64,000 bases of DNA from Mactra quadrangularis (lineage: Eukaryota; Mollusca; Bivalvia; Venerida; Mactridae). Under the pieces are notes generated by a model, which worked only from the letters and a program-made list of their open reading frames with translations, had not been told where the DNA came from and ran no database searches. The DNA is taken from NCBI GenBank assembly GCA_025267735.1, contig CM046311.1, positions 28,749,399 through 28,813,398 on the forward strand, in the 5' to 3' direction. The position numbers and the translations under genes are program-made. Of this stretch, positions 12,094 through 23,687 are shown piece by piece (position 1 is the stretch's first letter; the number at the start of each line of letters is the position of its first letter).

Positions 12094-15000
12094 GGTCTGT
12101 GAAGTTAGCTATCTATTGTCTATTCTCTATTCAAAAGTCTATTCGCTCAATAGACAGCTATGTATTGAGAAGTCTATTCATGCAGAAATCTATTCGCATT
12201 TACTGTATACATAGATATAGGTAAGTTCAAAAATCTGTACAAAAATCTGTACACAAAATGCCGAAAAGACAGCTGTCTATTCGGAAATCTATTCAGAAGT
12301 CTATTCGAAAAAAGTTACTAGTGCAATCAAACACATTTAAAAGTCTTTTCATAGAATACATAAATAGACAAATGTCCATTCAAAAGTCTATTCAGAAGTT
12401 TATTCGCAAAAACATAGTGATGCAATCTGAATGAGCAAGATGTCTATTCCCAAAATGCCAGGGACAAATGTCCATTCAAAAGTCTTTTCGGATATCTATT
12501 CACAAAATCATATATGTGCTTTAAGACTGTGTCTGAAGTCTATTATTAAGTTTGGAATTGACAGATATCCATTCAAATGTCTATTCAAAAGTCTATTTGA
12601 AAATCTGGTGAATGCGATTGGAATGAGTCAGAAGTCTATTTTAGATTTACAAATAGAGAGCTGTCCATTCAAAAGTTTATTCAGAAGTCTATTCGCAAAA
12701 TCATATATATGCTTAAAGAATGTGTCTGTAGTCTATTTAAAAATTGCAAATAGACAGATGTCCATTTAAATGTCTATTCAGAAGTCTATTCTATTATAGA
12801 GTTCGAATAGAGAGCTGTCCATTCAAAAGTCTATTCAGAAGTCTATTCGCAAAATTTGTAAAATGCGTTCAGAATGAGTCAGAACTTACAAACAGTAGCG
12901 AATACACTGCTGTTCATTCAAATGTCTATTCAGAAGTCTATTCGCAACATCATATGCATATGCATTTAGAATGTGGCTGAATTCTGATATAAAGTAGCGA
13001 ATAGAAAGATGTCCATTCAAAGTCTATTCAGAAGTCGATTCGAAAAAATCGGTAAATGCGTTCAGAATGTGTTAGAAGTCTATTATAGAGTTTCCAAAAG
13101 AGAGCTGTCCATTTAAAAGTCTTTTCAGAAGTTTATTCGCAAAATCAAATATGCATTATGAATGTGTCTGTAGACTGTAATAAAGTTGCAAATAGACAGA
13201 TGTCCATTCAAAAGTCTATTCAGAAGTCTTTTCGCAAAAATCATATATATGCATTATGAATGTGTCTGTAGACTGTTATAAAGTTGCAAATGGACAGATG
13301 TTCATTCAAAAGTCTATTCAGAAGTCTTTTCGCAAAAATCATATATATGCATTATGAATGTGTCTGTAGACTGTTATAAAGTTGCAAATAGACAGATGTC
13401 CATTCAAAAGTCTTTTCAGAAGTCTTTTCGCAAAAATCATATATCTGCATTATGAATGTGTCTGTAGACTGTTATAAAGTTGCAAATAGACAGATGTCCA
13501 TTCAAAAGTCTATTCAGAAGTCTATTCGCAAATTCTGGTAAATGCGTCCATAATGATCCAGAAGTCTATTATAGATTTTCGAATAGAGAGCTGTCCATTC
13601 AAAAGTCTATTCAGAAGTCTTTTCGCAAAATCAAATATATGCATTATGAATGTGTCTGTAGACTGTTATAAAGTTGCAAATAGACAGATGTCCATTCAAA
13701 AGTCTATTCAGAAGTCTTTTCGCAAAAATCATATATATGCATTATGAATGTGACGGTAGACTGTTATAAGTTGCAAATGGACAGATGTCCATTCAAAAGT
13801 CTATTCAGAAGTCTATTCGCAAAATCTGGTAAATGCGTCCATAATGATCCAGAAGTCTATTATAGATTTTCGAATAGAGAGCTGTCCATTCAAAAGTCTT
13901 TTCAGAAGTCTTTTCGCAAAAATCATATATATGCATTATGAATGTGTTTGTAGACTGTTATAAAGTTGCAAATAGACAGATGTCCATTCAAAAGTCTATT
14001 CAGAAGTCTTTTCGCAAAAATCATATATATGCATTATGAATGTGTCTGTAGACTGTTATAAAGTTGCAAATAGACAGATGCCCATTCAAATGTCTATTCA
14101 GAAGTCTATTCACAAAATCTGGTAAATGCGTCCATAATGATCCAGAAGTCTATTAAAGATTTTCGAATAGAGAGCTGTCTATTCAAAAGTCTATTCAGAA
14201 GTCTTTTCGCAAAAATCATATATATGCATTATGAATGTGTCTGTAGACTGTTATAAAGTTGCAAATAGACAGATGTCCATTCAAAAGTCTATTCAGAAGT
14301 CTTTTCGCAAAAATCATATATATGCATAATGAATGTGTCTGTAGACTGTTATAAGTTGCAAATAGACAGATGTCCATTCAAAAGTCTATTCAGAAGTCTA
14401 TTCGCAAAATCTGGTAAATGCGTCCATAATGATCCAGAAGTCTATTATAGATTTTCGAATAGAGAGCTGTCTATTCAAAAGTCTATTCAGAAGTCTTTTC
14501 GCAAAATCAAAAATATGCATTATAAATGTGTCTGTAGACTGTTATAAAGTTACAAATAGACAGATATCCATTTAAAAGTCCATTCAAAAGTCTATTCAGA
14601 AGTCTATTCGCAAAATTTGTAAAATGCGTTCAGAATGAGTCAGAACTTACAAACAGTAGCGAATACACTGCTATCCATTCAAATGTCTATTCAGAAGTCT
14701 ATTCGCAACATCATATGCATATGCATTTAGAATGTGGCTGAATTCTGATATAAAGTAGCGAATAGAAAGATGTCCATTCAAAGTCTATTCAGAAGTCTAT
14801 TCGAATAAATCGGTAAATGCGTTCAGAATGTGTTAGAAGTCTATTATAGAGTTTCCAAAAGAGAGCTGTCCATTCAAAAGTCTTTTCAGAAGTTTATTCG
14901 CAAAATCAAATATGCATTATAAATGTGTCTGTAGACTGTCATAAAGTTGCAAATAGACAGATGTCCATTCAAAAGTCTATTCAGAAGTCTTTTCGCAAAA

Positions 15001-15480
15001 ATCATATATATGCATTATGAATGTGTCTGTAGACTGTAATAAAGTTGCAAATAGACAGATGTCCATTCAAATGTCTATTCAGAAGTCTTTTCGCAAAATT
15101 TTTTTTATGCATTTAGAATGTGTCACAAGTCTATTATAAAGTGGCGAATAGACAGCTGTCTATTCAAATGTCTATTCAGAAGTCTATTCGCAAAATCTTT
15201 TATATGCATTAAGGATGTGTCAGAAGTCCATTATAGAGTTGCGAATAGACAGCTGTCCATTCAAATGTCTATTCAGAAGTCTATTCGCAAAATCTTATTA
15301 TGCATTAGAATGTGTCACATGTTTATTTTAGAGTTGCAAATAGACAGCTGTCCATTCATATGTCTATTCAGAGGTCTTTTTGCAAAATCAAGTAAATGCT
15401 TGTAGATTGTGTCAGAAGTATATGAAAGGATTGCGATTAGACAGCTACCCATTCATATGCCAATTCTGAAGTCTGTTCGC
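12094..15480 (+). repeat. Foldback left arm: ~97-bp tandem array
   Basis: About 33 units carrying GTCCATTCAAAAGTCTATTC, AGAAGTCTATTCGCAAAAT and an ATGCATTATGAATGTGTC-type segment. Two main unit types alternate, one with GAATAGAGAGCTGTCC and the other with AAATAGACAGATGTCC, giving a higher-order pattern. Several open frames of 60-114 codons repeat CPFKSLFRSLFAKS. They are by-products of the array and not genes. Confidence 0.92.
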
Positions 15481-15993
15481 AAACAGTAGCTTTTATTCAG
15501 TATGTAGCAAAGGTCTTTTAATAAAGTTACTTTTTGTAAAGTGTTAAAATAACATATTCAAATTATTTATCAGAAATTTTATATGCAAAATCATTCATAT
15601 GCATTTTTAATGTGTCGGAATAATTTTCTGGGTTAGTGAATTGACATGCTCTTTGAAGCACTCAGGTCTAATTTTTTTCTATTTAAAGCAATACTTCTAT
15701 TTTTCTCCTGGTAGTAAGTCTTCTTTCGGTAGCTGATTTTGTTTTAAAATAAAGTCCAACGGACTTTCAGAGACAACTACTGGCATGAGATAAATTCTTC
15801 TAATTGATTTAGTCTACCTTTTTCCTTTCGGTTATGAATACATTTACATTATATATACTACAAGCACGAACCTGTGCGAAAACACCAAGATTGACGTCAC
15901 GCTGTAGCACCGTCAAAAAAATTAACAAAATGGTGTAAAATTGTGTTTCTTATAAAACAAAAATAATCATTTAAATAGGCTTTATCACTTAAA
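15481..15993. other. Foldback centre, left of SINE
   Basis: Unique AT-rich sequence between the left arm and the SINE. It contains no tandem units of the arm type beyond faint traces near 15590-15620, and no coding frame that resembles a transposase. Confidence 0.5.
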
Positions 15994-16281
15994 ACCCGGG
16001 TAGATAGCGCAGTTGGTAGCGCGCCGGGATTTGGATACTCGTGCCCGAGGGGGTGCGGGTTCGAATCCCACCCGGGGAGGTCATACCCTTCAATGAAAAT
16101 TTGACAATAATGTCGATTTTCCTCCATTGATAAGATAATATGGAGAAGTTTCCGGCCTTGTGGAAGGGTAGGTGAGTACTGGTTAAAGACAATGGTCCAG
16201 GAAAGATAGGTTATGTGCGCTAGACGCCGTGAAATGACCTAAATTGTGTTGATACGGCGTTAACTCCAATAAATTTATAAA
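15994..16281 (+). mobile_element. Young tRNA-derived SINE (family 1) with 13-bp target duplication
   Basis: The tRNA-like head has an A-box (TAGCGCAGTTGGTAGCGCG) and a B-box (GGTTCGAATCC). The conserved body has TTGACAATAATGTCGATTTT and ACTGGTTAAAGACAATGGTC, and the tail ends near GTGTTGATACGGCGTTAA plus an A/T-rich end. It is flanked by perfect 13-bp duplications TTTATCACTTAAA at 15981-15993 and 16282-16294, which fixes both ends and marks a recent insertion inside the foldback centre. Conserved-core tRNA SINEs are known from molluscs; the exact named family needs a library search. Confidence 0.92.
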
Positions 16282-16394
16282 TTTATCACTTAAATGTAAA
16301 TTGGTGACTTAGTAGTTTTGTTTTGGCGCTTATTTTTCTTGTGGATAATAACAATTTGTTTACGATTTAATATGAAATTCAATAGTGTCATTAT

Positions 16395-16460
16395 TTGTTT
16401 TCGGCGCGATATGACCTTTCTGTGTTGGTGCGCCGTAAAACCCAAACAAACAAACATAAT
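16395..16460 (+). mobile_element. SINE 3' tail fragment
   Basis: The stretch TTCGGCGCGATATGACCTTT, then GTGTTGGTGCGCCGTAAAAC and repeats of CAAA, is the 3' tail type I associate with mollusc SINEs. No tRNA-like head lies upstream, so it is a 5'-truncated insertion or a relic. Confidence 0.55.
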
Positions 16461-16769
16461 ATGAAATTCAAAGGTTTTTCTGCCTACAAACTTCGAAATA
16501 TTAGCATGTCTCAATCAATGGCGCGTCCTCGAATAGAACCAGCACTGGTTACCGAATTTGCAATTGCACTTGTGTAATCTACGGTTCCAGTAATCTTGTT
16601 TGAACCAGGCTTTACCGGCTCGACTTGGTTTACAGAATCTGCAAGAAATCGACGATATGAAAAGGCAAATTCGATCTTCATCTAAAATTGCGGAAACATT
16701 CGGGAGATTCATTTATGTTTACGAGAGTTAAAAAACTTACTTAGTTCAGGCAAAACCACGCAAACTTCA

Positions 16770-19700
16770 GTAGACATGGCAGGTCTATCACAATTTCATC
16801 TGACACATTTTGAATGCATAAACATAGTTTTGCGAATAGACTTCTGAAAAGACATTTCAATGGACAGCTGTCTATTCGCTACTCTATAATAAATGTCTGA
16901 CGCATCCTAAATGCATTAAAATAATTTGCAAATAAACTTCTGAATAGACTTTGAATGAACAGTTCTCTATTCGAAACTCTAAAATAGACTTCTGACACAT
17001 TCTGAACGCATTTACCAGATTTTGAGGATAGACTTCCGAATAGAATTTTGAAAGAACATCTGTCTATTCGCTACTTTATAATAGACCTCAGACAAATTCT
17101 AAAAGCATATATTAATATGATGTTACGAATAGACTTCCGAAAAGTCTTTTGAATAGACAGCTCTCTATTCGAAAATCTATAATAAACTTCTGGATCATTA
17201 TGGACGCATTTACCAGATTTTGTGAATAGACTTCTGAATAGACTTTTGAATGGACATCTGTCTATTTGTAACTTTATAACAGTCTACAGACACATTCATA
17301 ATGCATATATTTGATTTTGCGAAAAGACTTCTGAATAGACTTTTGAATGGACAGCTCTCTATTCGAAAATCTATAATAGACTTCTGGATCATTATGGACG
17401 CATTTACCAGATTTTGTGAATAGACTTCTGAATAGACTTTTGAATGGACATCTGTCTATTTGCAACTTTATAACAGTCTACAGACACATTCATAATGCAT
17501 ATATATGATTTTTGCGAAAAGACTTCTGAATAGACTTTTGAATGGACATCTGTCTATTTGCAACTTTATAACAGTCTACAGACACATTCATAATGCATAT
17601 ATTTGATTTTTGCGAAAAGACTTCTGAAAAGACTTTTGAATGGACAGCTCTCTATTCGAAAATCTATAATAGACTTCTGGATCATTATGGACGCATTTAC
17701 CAGATTTTGCGAATAGACTTCTGAATAGACTTTTGAATGGACATCTGTCTATTTGCAACTTTATAACAGTCTACAGACACATTCATAATGCATATTTATG
17801 ATTTTCGCGAAACGACTTCTGAATAGACTTTTGAATGGACATCTGTCTATTTGCAACTTATAACAGTCTACAGACACATTCAAAATGCATATATATGATT
17901 TTTGCGAAAAGACTTCTGAAAAGACTTTTGAATGGACATCTGTCTATTTGCAACTTTATAACAGTCTACAGACACATTCATAATGCATATATTTGATTTT
18001 TGCGAAAAGACTTCTGAAAAGACTTTTGAATGGACATCTGTCTATTTGCAACTTTATAACAGTCTACAGACACATTCAAAATGCATATATATGATTTTTG
18101 CGAAAAGACTTCTGAATAGACTTTTGAATGGACATCTGTCTATTTGCAACTTTATAACAGTCTACAGACACATTCATAATGCATAAAAATGATTTTTGCG
18201 AAAAGACTTCTGAAAAGACTTTTGAATGGACAGCTCTCTATTCGAAAATCTATAATAGACTTCTGGATCATTATGGACGCATTTACCAGATTTTGCGAAT
18301 AGACTTCTGAATAGACTTTTGAATGGACATCTGTCTATTTGCAACTTTATAACAGTCTACAGACACATTCAAAATGCATATATATGATTTTTGCGAAAAG
18401 ACTTCTGAATAGACTTTTGAATGGACATCTGTCTATTTGCAACTTTTTAACAGTCTACAGACACATTCATAATGCATAAAAATGATTTTTGCGAAAAGAC
18501 TTCTGAAAAGACTTTTGAATGGACAGCTCTCTATTCGAAAATCTATAATAGACTTCTGGATCATTATGGACGCATTTACCAGATTTTGCGAATAGACTTC
18601 TGAATAGACTTTTGAATGGACATCTGTCTATTTGCAACTTTATAACAGTCTACAGACACATTCATAATGCATATTTATGATTTTCGCGAAACGACTTCTG
18701 AATAGACTTTTGAATGGACATCTGTCTATTTGCAACTTATAACAGTCTACAGACACATTCAAAATGCATATATATGATTTTTGCGAAAAGACTTCTGAAA
18801 AGACTTTTGAATGGACATCTGTCTATTTGCAACTTTATAACAGTCTACAGACACATTCATAATGCATATATTTGATTTTTGCGAAAAGACTTCTGAAAAG
18901 ACTTTTGAATGGACAGCTCTCTATTCGAAAATCTATAATAGACTTCTGGATCATTATGGACGCATTTACCAGATTTTGTGAATAGACTTCTGAATAGACT
19001 TTTGAATGGACATCTGTCTATTTGCAACTTTATAACAGTCTACAGACACATTCAAAATGCATATATATGATTTTTGCGAAAAGACTTCTGAATACACTTT
19101 TGAATGGACATCTGTCTATTTGCAACTTTATAACAGTCTACAGACACATTCATAATGCATAAAAATGATTTTTGCGAAAAGACTTCTGAAAAGACTTTTG
19201 AATGGACAGCTCTCTATTCGAAAATCTATAATAGACTTCTGGATCATTATGGACGCATTTACCAGATTTTGCGAATAGACTTCTGAATAGACTTTTGAAT
19301 GGACATCTGTCTATTTGCAACTTTATAACAGTCTACAGACACATTCATAATGCATATTTATGATTTTCGCGAAACGACTTCTGAATAGACTTTTGAATGG
19401 ACATCTGTCTATTTGCAACTTTATAACAGTCTACAGACACATTCATAATGCATATATATGATTTTTGCGAAAAGACTTCTGAAAAGATTTTTGAATGGAC
19501 ATCTTTCCATTTGCAACTTTATAACAGTTTACAGACACATTCATAATGCATATATATGATTTTTGCGAAAAGACTTCTGAATAGACTTTTGAATCGACAT
19601 ATATCTATTCGCAACTTAATTAAAGACTTCAGACGCATTCTAATTGCATATATATGATTTAGCAAATTAACTTCTGAACAGACTTTTGAATGGATAGCTG

Positions 19701-20274
19701 TGTATTCGCTACTGCATAATAGACTTCTGACTCATTCTGAAAGCATTTACCAGATTTTGCAAATAGACTTCTGAATAGACATTTAAATGGACAGCTCTCT
19801 ATTCGAAATTCTATAAAAGACTTCACCCTCATTTTGAATGCATATACATGTACATAAATTTGCGAATAGACTTCGGAATAGACATTTGAATGGACATTTG
19901 CATCTTTACGTATTCCACGAAAATACTTTTAAATCTGTTTGATTGCATTACTGGCTTTTTTCAAATAGACTTCGGAATAGACTTTTGAATGGACATTTGT
20001 CTATTTATGTTTTCTATGAAAAGACTTTTAAATATGTCTGATTGCACTAGTGACTTTTTTCGAATAGATTTCTGAATAGATTTCCGAATAGACAGCTGTC
20101 TTTTCGGCATTTTGTGAACAGATTTTTGTACAGATTTTTGAACTTACCTATGCCTATATATACAGTAAATGCGAATAGATTTCTGAATGAATAGATTTCT
20201 CAATACATAGCTGTCTATTGTGCGAATAGACTTTTGAATAGAGAATAGACAATAGATAGCTAACTTCACAGACC
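16770..20274 (-). repeat. Foldback right arm: ~97-bp tandem array
   Basis: The reverse-orientation counterpart of the 12094-15480 array, about 3.5 kb, with the same two unit types. The two arms are of similar but not identical length. Over the outer 250 bases the arms differ at only about ten positions, while the order of units inside is not the same. This suggests independent unit gain and loss after duplication. Confidence 0.92.
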
Positions 20275-20285
20275 TCTTTTATTAA

Positions 20286-20610
20286 GCTTTCGGTTCCATT
20301 CATGCTTAATAAAGTATCCGATAGTATTACGAAACTATTCAACGTCCGAATTGTGTACACTTGGAAAATATGGTTTTTGGTTAATCGTTCGCTAAATATA
20401 CATGTAAGTTGAAAATCAAAAGTCGACTTCAAATGACATATGTAGTATTCAACTCCTTCCAAATTTACCGTCGTCAGAAAATTGTCATGCAAAAAAAAGA
20501 AAATAAAAGAAAATGTTGTAACCTGGCGCCGCCATTATAGCGCTTAGCCTGGGCCATTGCTTCTTCATTCATTAAAGGGAAATGATCGCTGCGGGTAGTT
20601 TGAGGCGGAG
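20286..20610 (+). mobile_element. GGCGGCGCC-ended repeat, copy B, right part
   Basis: Continues copy B after the foldback element. The segment ATGCTTAATAAAGTATCCGA, a GGTTAATCGTTCGCTAAATA segment and the right end (CTGGCGCCGCCATTATAGCG) match copies A and C. The 112-codon minus-strand open frame overlapping it (20154-20492) crosses the foldback boundary and is not a gene. Confidence 0.7.
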
Positions 20611-21640
20611 GCTAAGTAGTTAACAGTGCCTTATGAATGTTTATGTCGTCAGAATTTTTGTGCTGAGAGGATCACTGTCCAGGTTGTATGAACAGAAACT
20701 ACGTCACACGTCTGTGTCTGAGCTCATGAAGGCAAGTATTATACCATTCACGCGTCATTGACAGTCAAACAAGCCGCTCAATCAAAAAGCAATAAAATTG
20801 TTTTTTAGAAGGAAGCGATAAATCAAATAGAAAGAGGATGTCAGGAAATCAAGTTTTATGGTGATTTATTGAAATGAAGTACCATTGTTGAGTCCCTTAA
20901 TGACCCCCTAATGGAAATATCCCATCATGCTTTATTAGACTCTTAAAATAGGGACCCACTGATCTCTGGTACCGGAATGAATACTACAATGTATTACAAT
21001 TGAAATTCTTTTAATCTTATTGCAGGGACCTTATAAATATTTTGATTATTATTAGGCTAGAATTGAATATGTATAAATTTCTATCTAATGATATTTCATT
21101 TGAACAAATGAATATCTACGTTGTATATATCTGATAGAAATAAATTCAGAAGACCTTATAACATCATATTATTTGAACATGAATTGTGTCATGTTACATA
21201 TTCATGTTACTATATTTACTATACAATAACATTCGTTCATGTTATATACTTTATGATATGTAAATTCTGTGTTACATAATTTTCTTAAATAGAATATTCT
21301 ATAATGACCAACTTGTATATAGTAAAGTGTAACAGTGTTACATGATAATGCATCATTTTTTATAATTCAAGTTTTGTTGATAGAACATTCTGGAGTTAAC
21401 TTGAATGTACTACTCATTTGTTATTTAACCTTGATGTTTCCATAATGAACAGAAATGTTCTATAATATTTATTATGTACACATAAAAACCCCTGGTCCTG
21501 CGTCACTTCAATTCAGTCATTAAGTTCAGTTATTACATTACAGTCATTAGTCATTTTGAGTATTTTTGATATTATCAGAGGGTGTTGAATAATGATAGAA
21601 TTAACATCTTTATTTGGATTTACATTGTGGGAATATTTAT
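20611..21640. other. Intergenic, nothing recognised
   Basis: Very AT-rich sequence without a recognisable gene. Short direct repeats of the GTCATTA/CAGTCATT type lie near 21515-21560. Confidence 0.4.
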
Positions 21641-21776
21641 AATTTGAATATTTAACATCGTTGGTTCAACCACGACCAAGAAACCCAAGACCAGTAAAGT
21701 ATTGGACATAGGCCTACATGTACTGGTCTGGGTTTCTTGATCGTGGTTGAACCAACGATGTTAAATATTCAAATTA
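21641..21776. repeat. Near-perfect 56-bp-arm hairpin
   Basis: Arms 21641-21696 and 21721-21776 are reverse complements except for one single-base gap and one substitution, and enclose a 24-base spacer. If transcribed this would fold into one long stem. It could be a small palindromic transposable element or the source of a long double-stranded RNA. No other copy is present in the window. Confidence 0.85.
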
Positions 21777-22263
21777 TTTTATAGTTAACATTTTTCTTTT
21801 GTTTGTAATTTTCTATACAATTCTGTTGTTAAATAAATCTGTATTTGTTCATTGTAGTGTGTTGCTGGCTTCATTCGTTCTCTGTGTCGTAACATTCAAT
21901 ATTGAAGATCATCAATAGATCATAAGCCATTTTTCTATTTCTAAATTTTTAAATTGAATGTCCATTTTATCACCAATTTTGGTGATATAGGTATAGAATC
22001 ACGGTTACACATCTTACTACAGGATCCAAAAATATGAAACTCAATCCTTAGTTTGGTTCATGCGGCACATGAACAAAATACACTATAGTCACTGTCGACC
22101 AATTACTGGTACATCATGGTATAATAAACAATGAATGTGAGTTTGTTCATGCCCGTGAAGACAAAATTTAAAAATCTGAGACGTACAATACGAATAAACT
22201 GTCGGGAACCTATTGTGTTGAGCAATTCTGATTTTATAATTTATCTATTTACACGTATGTATA
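21777..22263. other. Intergenic, nothing recognised
   Basis: AT-rich sequence. The 69-codon open frame starting at 22131 runs into the adjacent SINE and is not called. Confidence 0.4.
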
Positions 22264-22526
22264 CTGGTTTTAACGCCGTGTTAACTTATTTTACGACGCC
22301 CAGCGCACCTAACCTAGCTTGCCTGTACCCTTGTTTATAACCAGTACTCGATTACCCTTTATAAGGCCGGACACTTCTCCATATACCTGATTAATGGAGG
22401 AAAATTGACATTATTGTCAATCCATGGAAGGGTATAATCTTCCTCGGAGGTATTCGAACCCTTAACCCCTTCGACACTAGATTCGAAATCCCGGTGCGCT
22501 ACCAACTGCACTACCGACCCGGGTTT
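22264..22526 (-). mobile_element. tRNA-derived SINE (family 1)
   Basis: On the minus strand it begins with a tRNA-like head (CCCGGGTCGGTAGTGCAGTT, then a B-box relic GGGTTCGAATACC), followed by the TTGACAATAATGTCAATTTT body and a TTAACACGGCGTTAAAACC tail. It is nearly full length but more diverged than the copy at 15994-16281. Confidence 0.85.
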
Positions 22527-22738
22527 GAGAATTTATAGTGAACAATGAATGCACGACGTTGGACTGGGATTGTACTTAATTGCTTGCATAAATATACATG
22601 TATTTAAATTCAAATTTGAATTTGTTTACAACAATCACCAAACCAATAAAAAATATTCCTCTTTGGATTTGGACCTATCACGATAACAAAATTTTATTTT
22701 TCCCCGGAACTTTTGGAGGGCACTGTTCAATATATACT

Positions 22739-23188
22739 ACGAAAGACCGGTAGGGCCATTTCAACTTCACGAATTCCCGATTTCATCGTCATGAATTCAC
22801 ATTTTCAACATACGGAATTCACGAATTCACGATTCCAACTTCATGAATTCACGATTTTAACTTCACTAAGTCAACTTCATGAATTAAACTTCACGAATTC
22901 ACGATTTCAACTCCATGAATTCACGAGTTCAACTTCATGAATTCACGATTTCAACTTAGTGAATTCATGAAGTTGACCTCGTGAATTAATGAAGCTGAAA
23001 TCGTGAATTCATGAAGCTGAAATCGTGAATTCATGAAGCTGAAACCGTGAATTCATGAAGCTGAAATCGTGAATTCGTGAAGTTGAAATCGTGAATTCAC
23101 AACGTTGAATTTTTGAAGTTGAAATCGTAAGTTCATGAAGATGAAGTCGGGAAATCATGAAGTTGAAATGGCACTACCGGTCTTTCGT
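22739..23188. repeat. Palindromic GAATTC-rich tandem repeat
   Basis: The ends are inverted repeats: ACGAAAGACCGGTAG at 22739 and CTACCGGTCTTTCGT ending at 23188. Between them is a roughly 22-bp unit of the form GAATTCACGATTTCAACTTC, in plus orientation on the left half and inverted on the right half, switching near 22960. This is a second foldback design with tandem-repeat arms, much shorter than the one at 12094-20274 and unrelated in sequence. Confidence 0.85.
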
Positions 23189-23687
23189 AAAATACTTTAT
23201 GCAAGTATTTCATATACTCATCTACATGTACATGTATGTTGATTCATATGCAAAGACCTAATATCTTGAAAAAATGCAAAAAGCTATTTAATAAAACAGA
23301 ATGTTTGAAGCAAGATCTTTAAACAAGACTTTCATACAACATACAAATGTATATACACCAGGATTGCACGCGATATTTCGTGTATAAATGTCTTATGCTT
23401 AGTAATTTACCGTAAACAGACAAACATACTTGCATTAATTATTTATTTGACCAATATTTGTCAGAGGTTTTATAATCAATATACAGCTCTTACTTAACGT
23501 TGATCGAGAATCTCCGTGACCATCTTAATCCCTTCTTTACGTTTTACAATCGTTAATCATCGGGAATGTCCGTAACCTTCTTTATCCTTACATTACGTTC
23601 TACAATATAAAAAGGCTTTATCATTGCAAGATCATGCTATTTTAGCCATAAGTTGGAAACCCTGTTCAATCCGGGAGTTTTACGTGT
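23189..23687. other. Intergenic, nothing recognised
   Basis: AT-rich spacer between the GAATTC repeat and the 2.4-kb CCGGGCTGCG element. Similar segments (GATCGAGAATCTCCGTGACC and a relative near 23560) suggest a small local duplication around 23490-23600. Confidence 0.4.

Larger units (their letters stand above)
12094..20274. mobile_element. 8.2-kb foldback transposon with tandem-repeat arms
   Basis: The element starts GGTCTGTGAAGTTAGCTATC and ends with its exact inverse (GATAGCTAACTTCACAGACC). It is flanked by CCTTTTATTAA (12083-12093) and TCTTTTATTAA (20275-20285), a 10/11-base target duplication. Each arm is about 3.4-3.5 kb of tandem units near 97 bp. The outermost 250 bases of the arms are nearly identical. 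The centre (about 15480-16770) has no transposase-like open frame. Long arms made of internal repeats with a 9-11 bp duplication are the known layout of foldback (FB-like) and some Mutator-like elements; assigning it to either is inference. It interrupts copy B of the GGCGGCGCC family, so it inserted later than that repeat. Confidence 0.88.

Noticed and set aside
12431..15405. Series of open frames repeating CPFKSLFRSLFAKS, with matching ones on the minus strand at 17210-17465
   Set aside because: They come from the ~97-bp tandem units of the foldback arms, end at unit boundaries and lack any splice or start context.
15994..16081. tRNA gene with A and B boxes
   Set aside because: A conserved SINE body follows directly and a 13-bp target duplication encloses the whole, so it is a SINE head.
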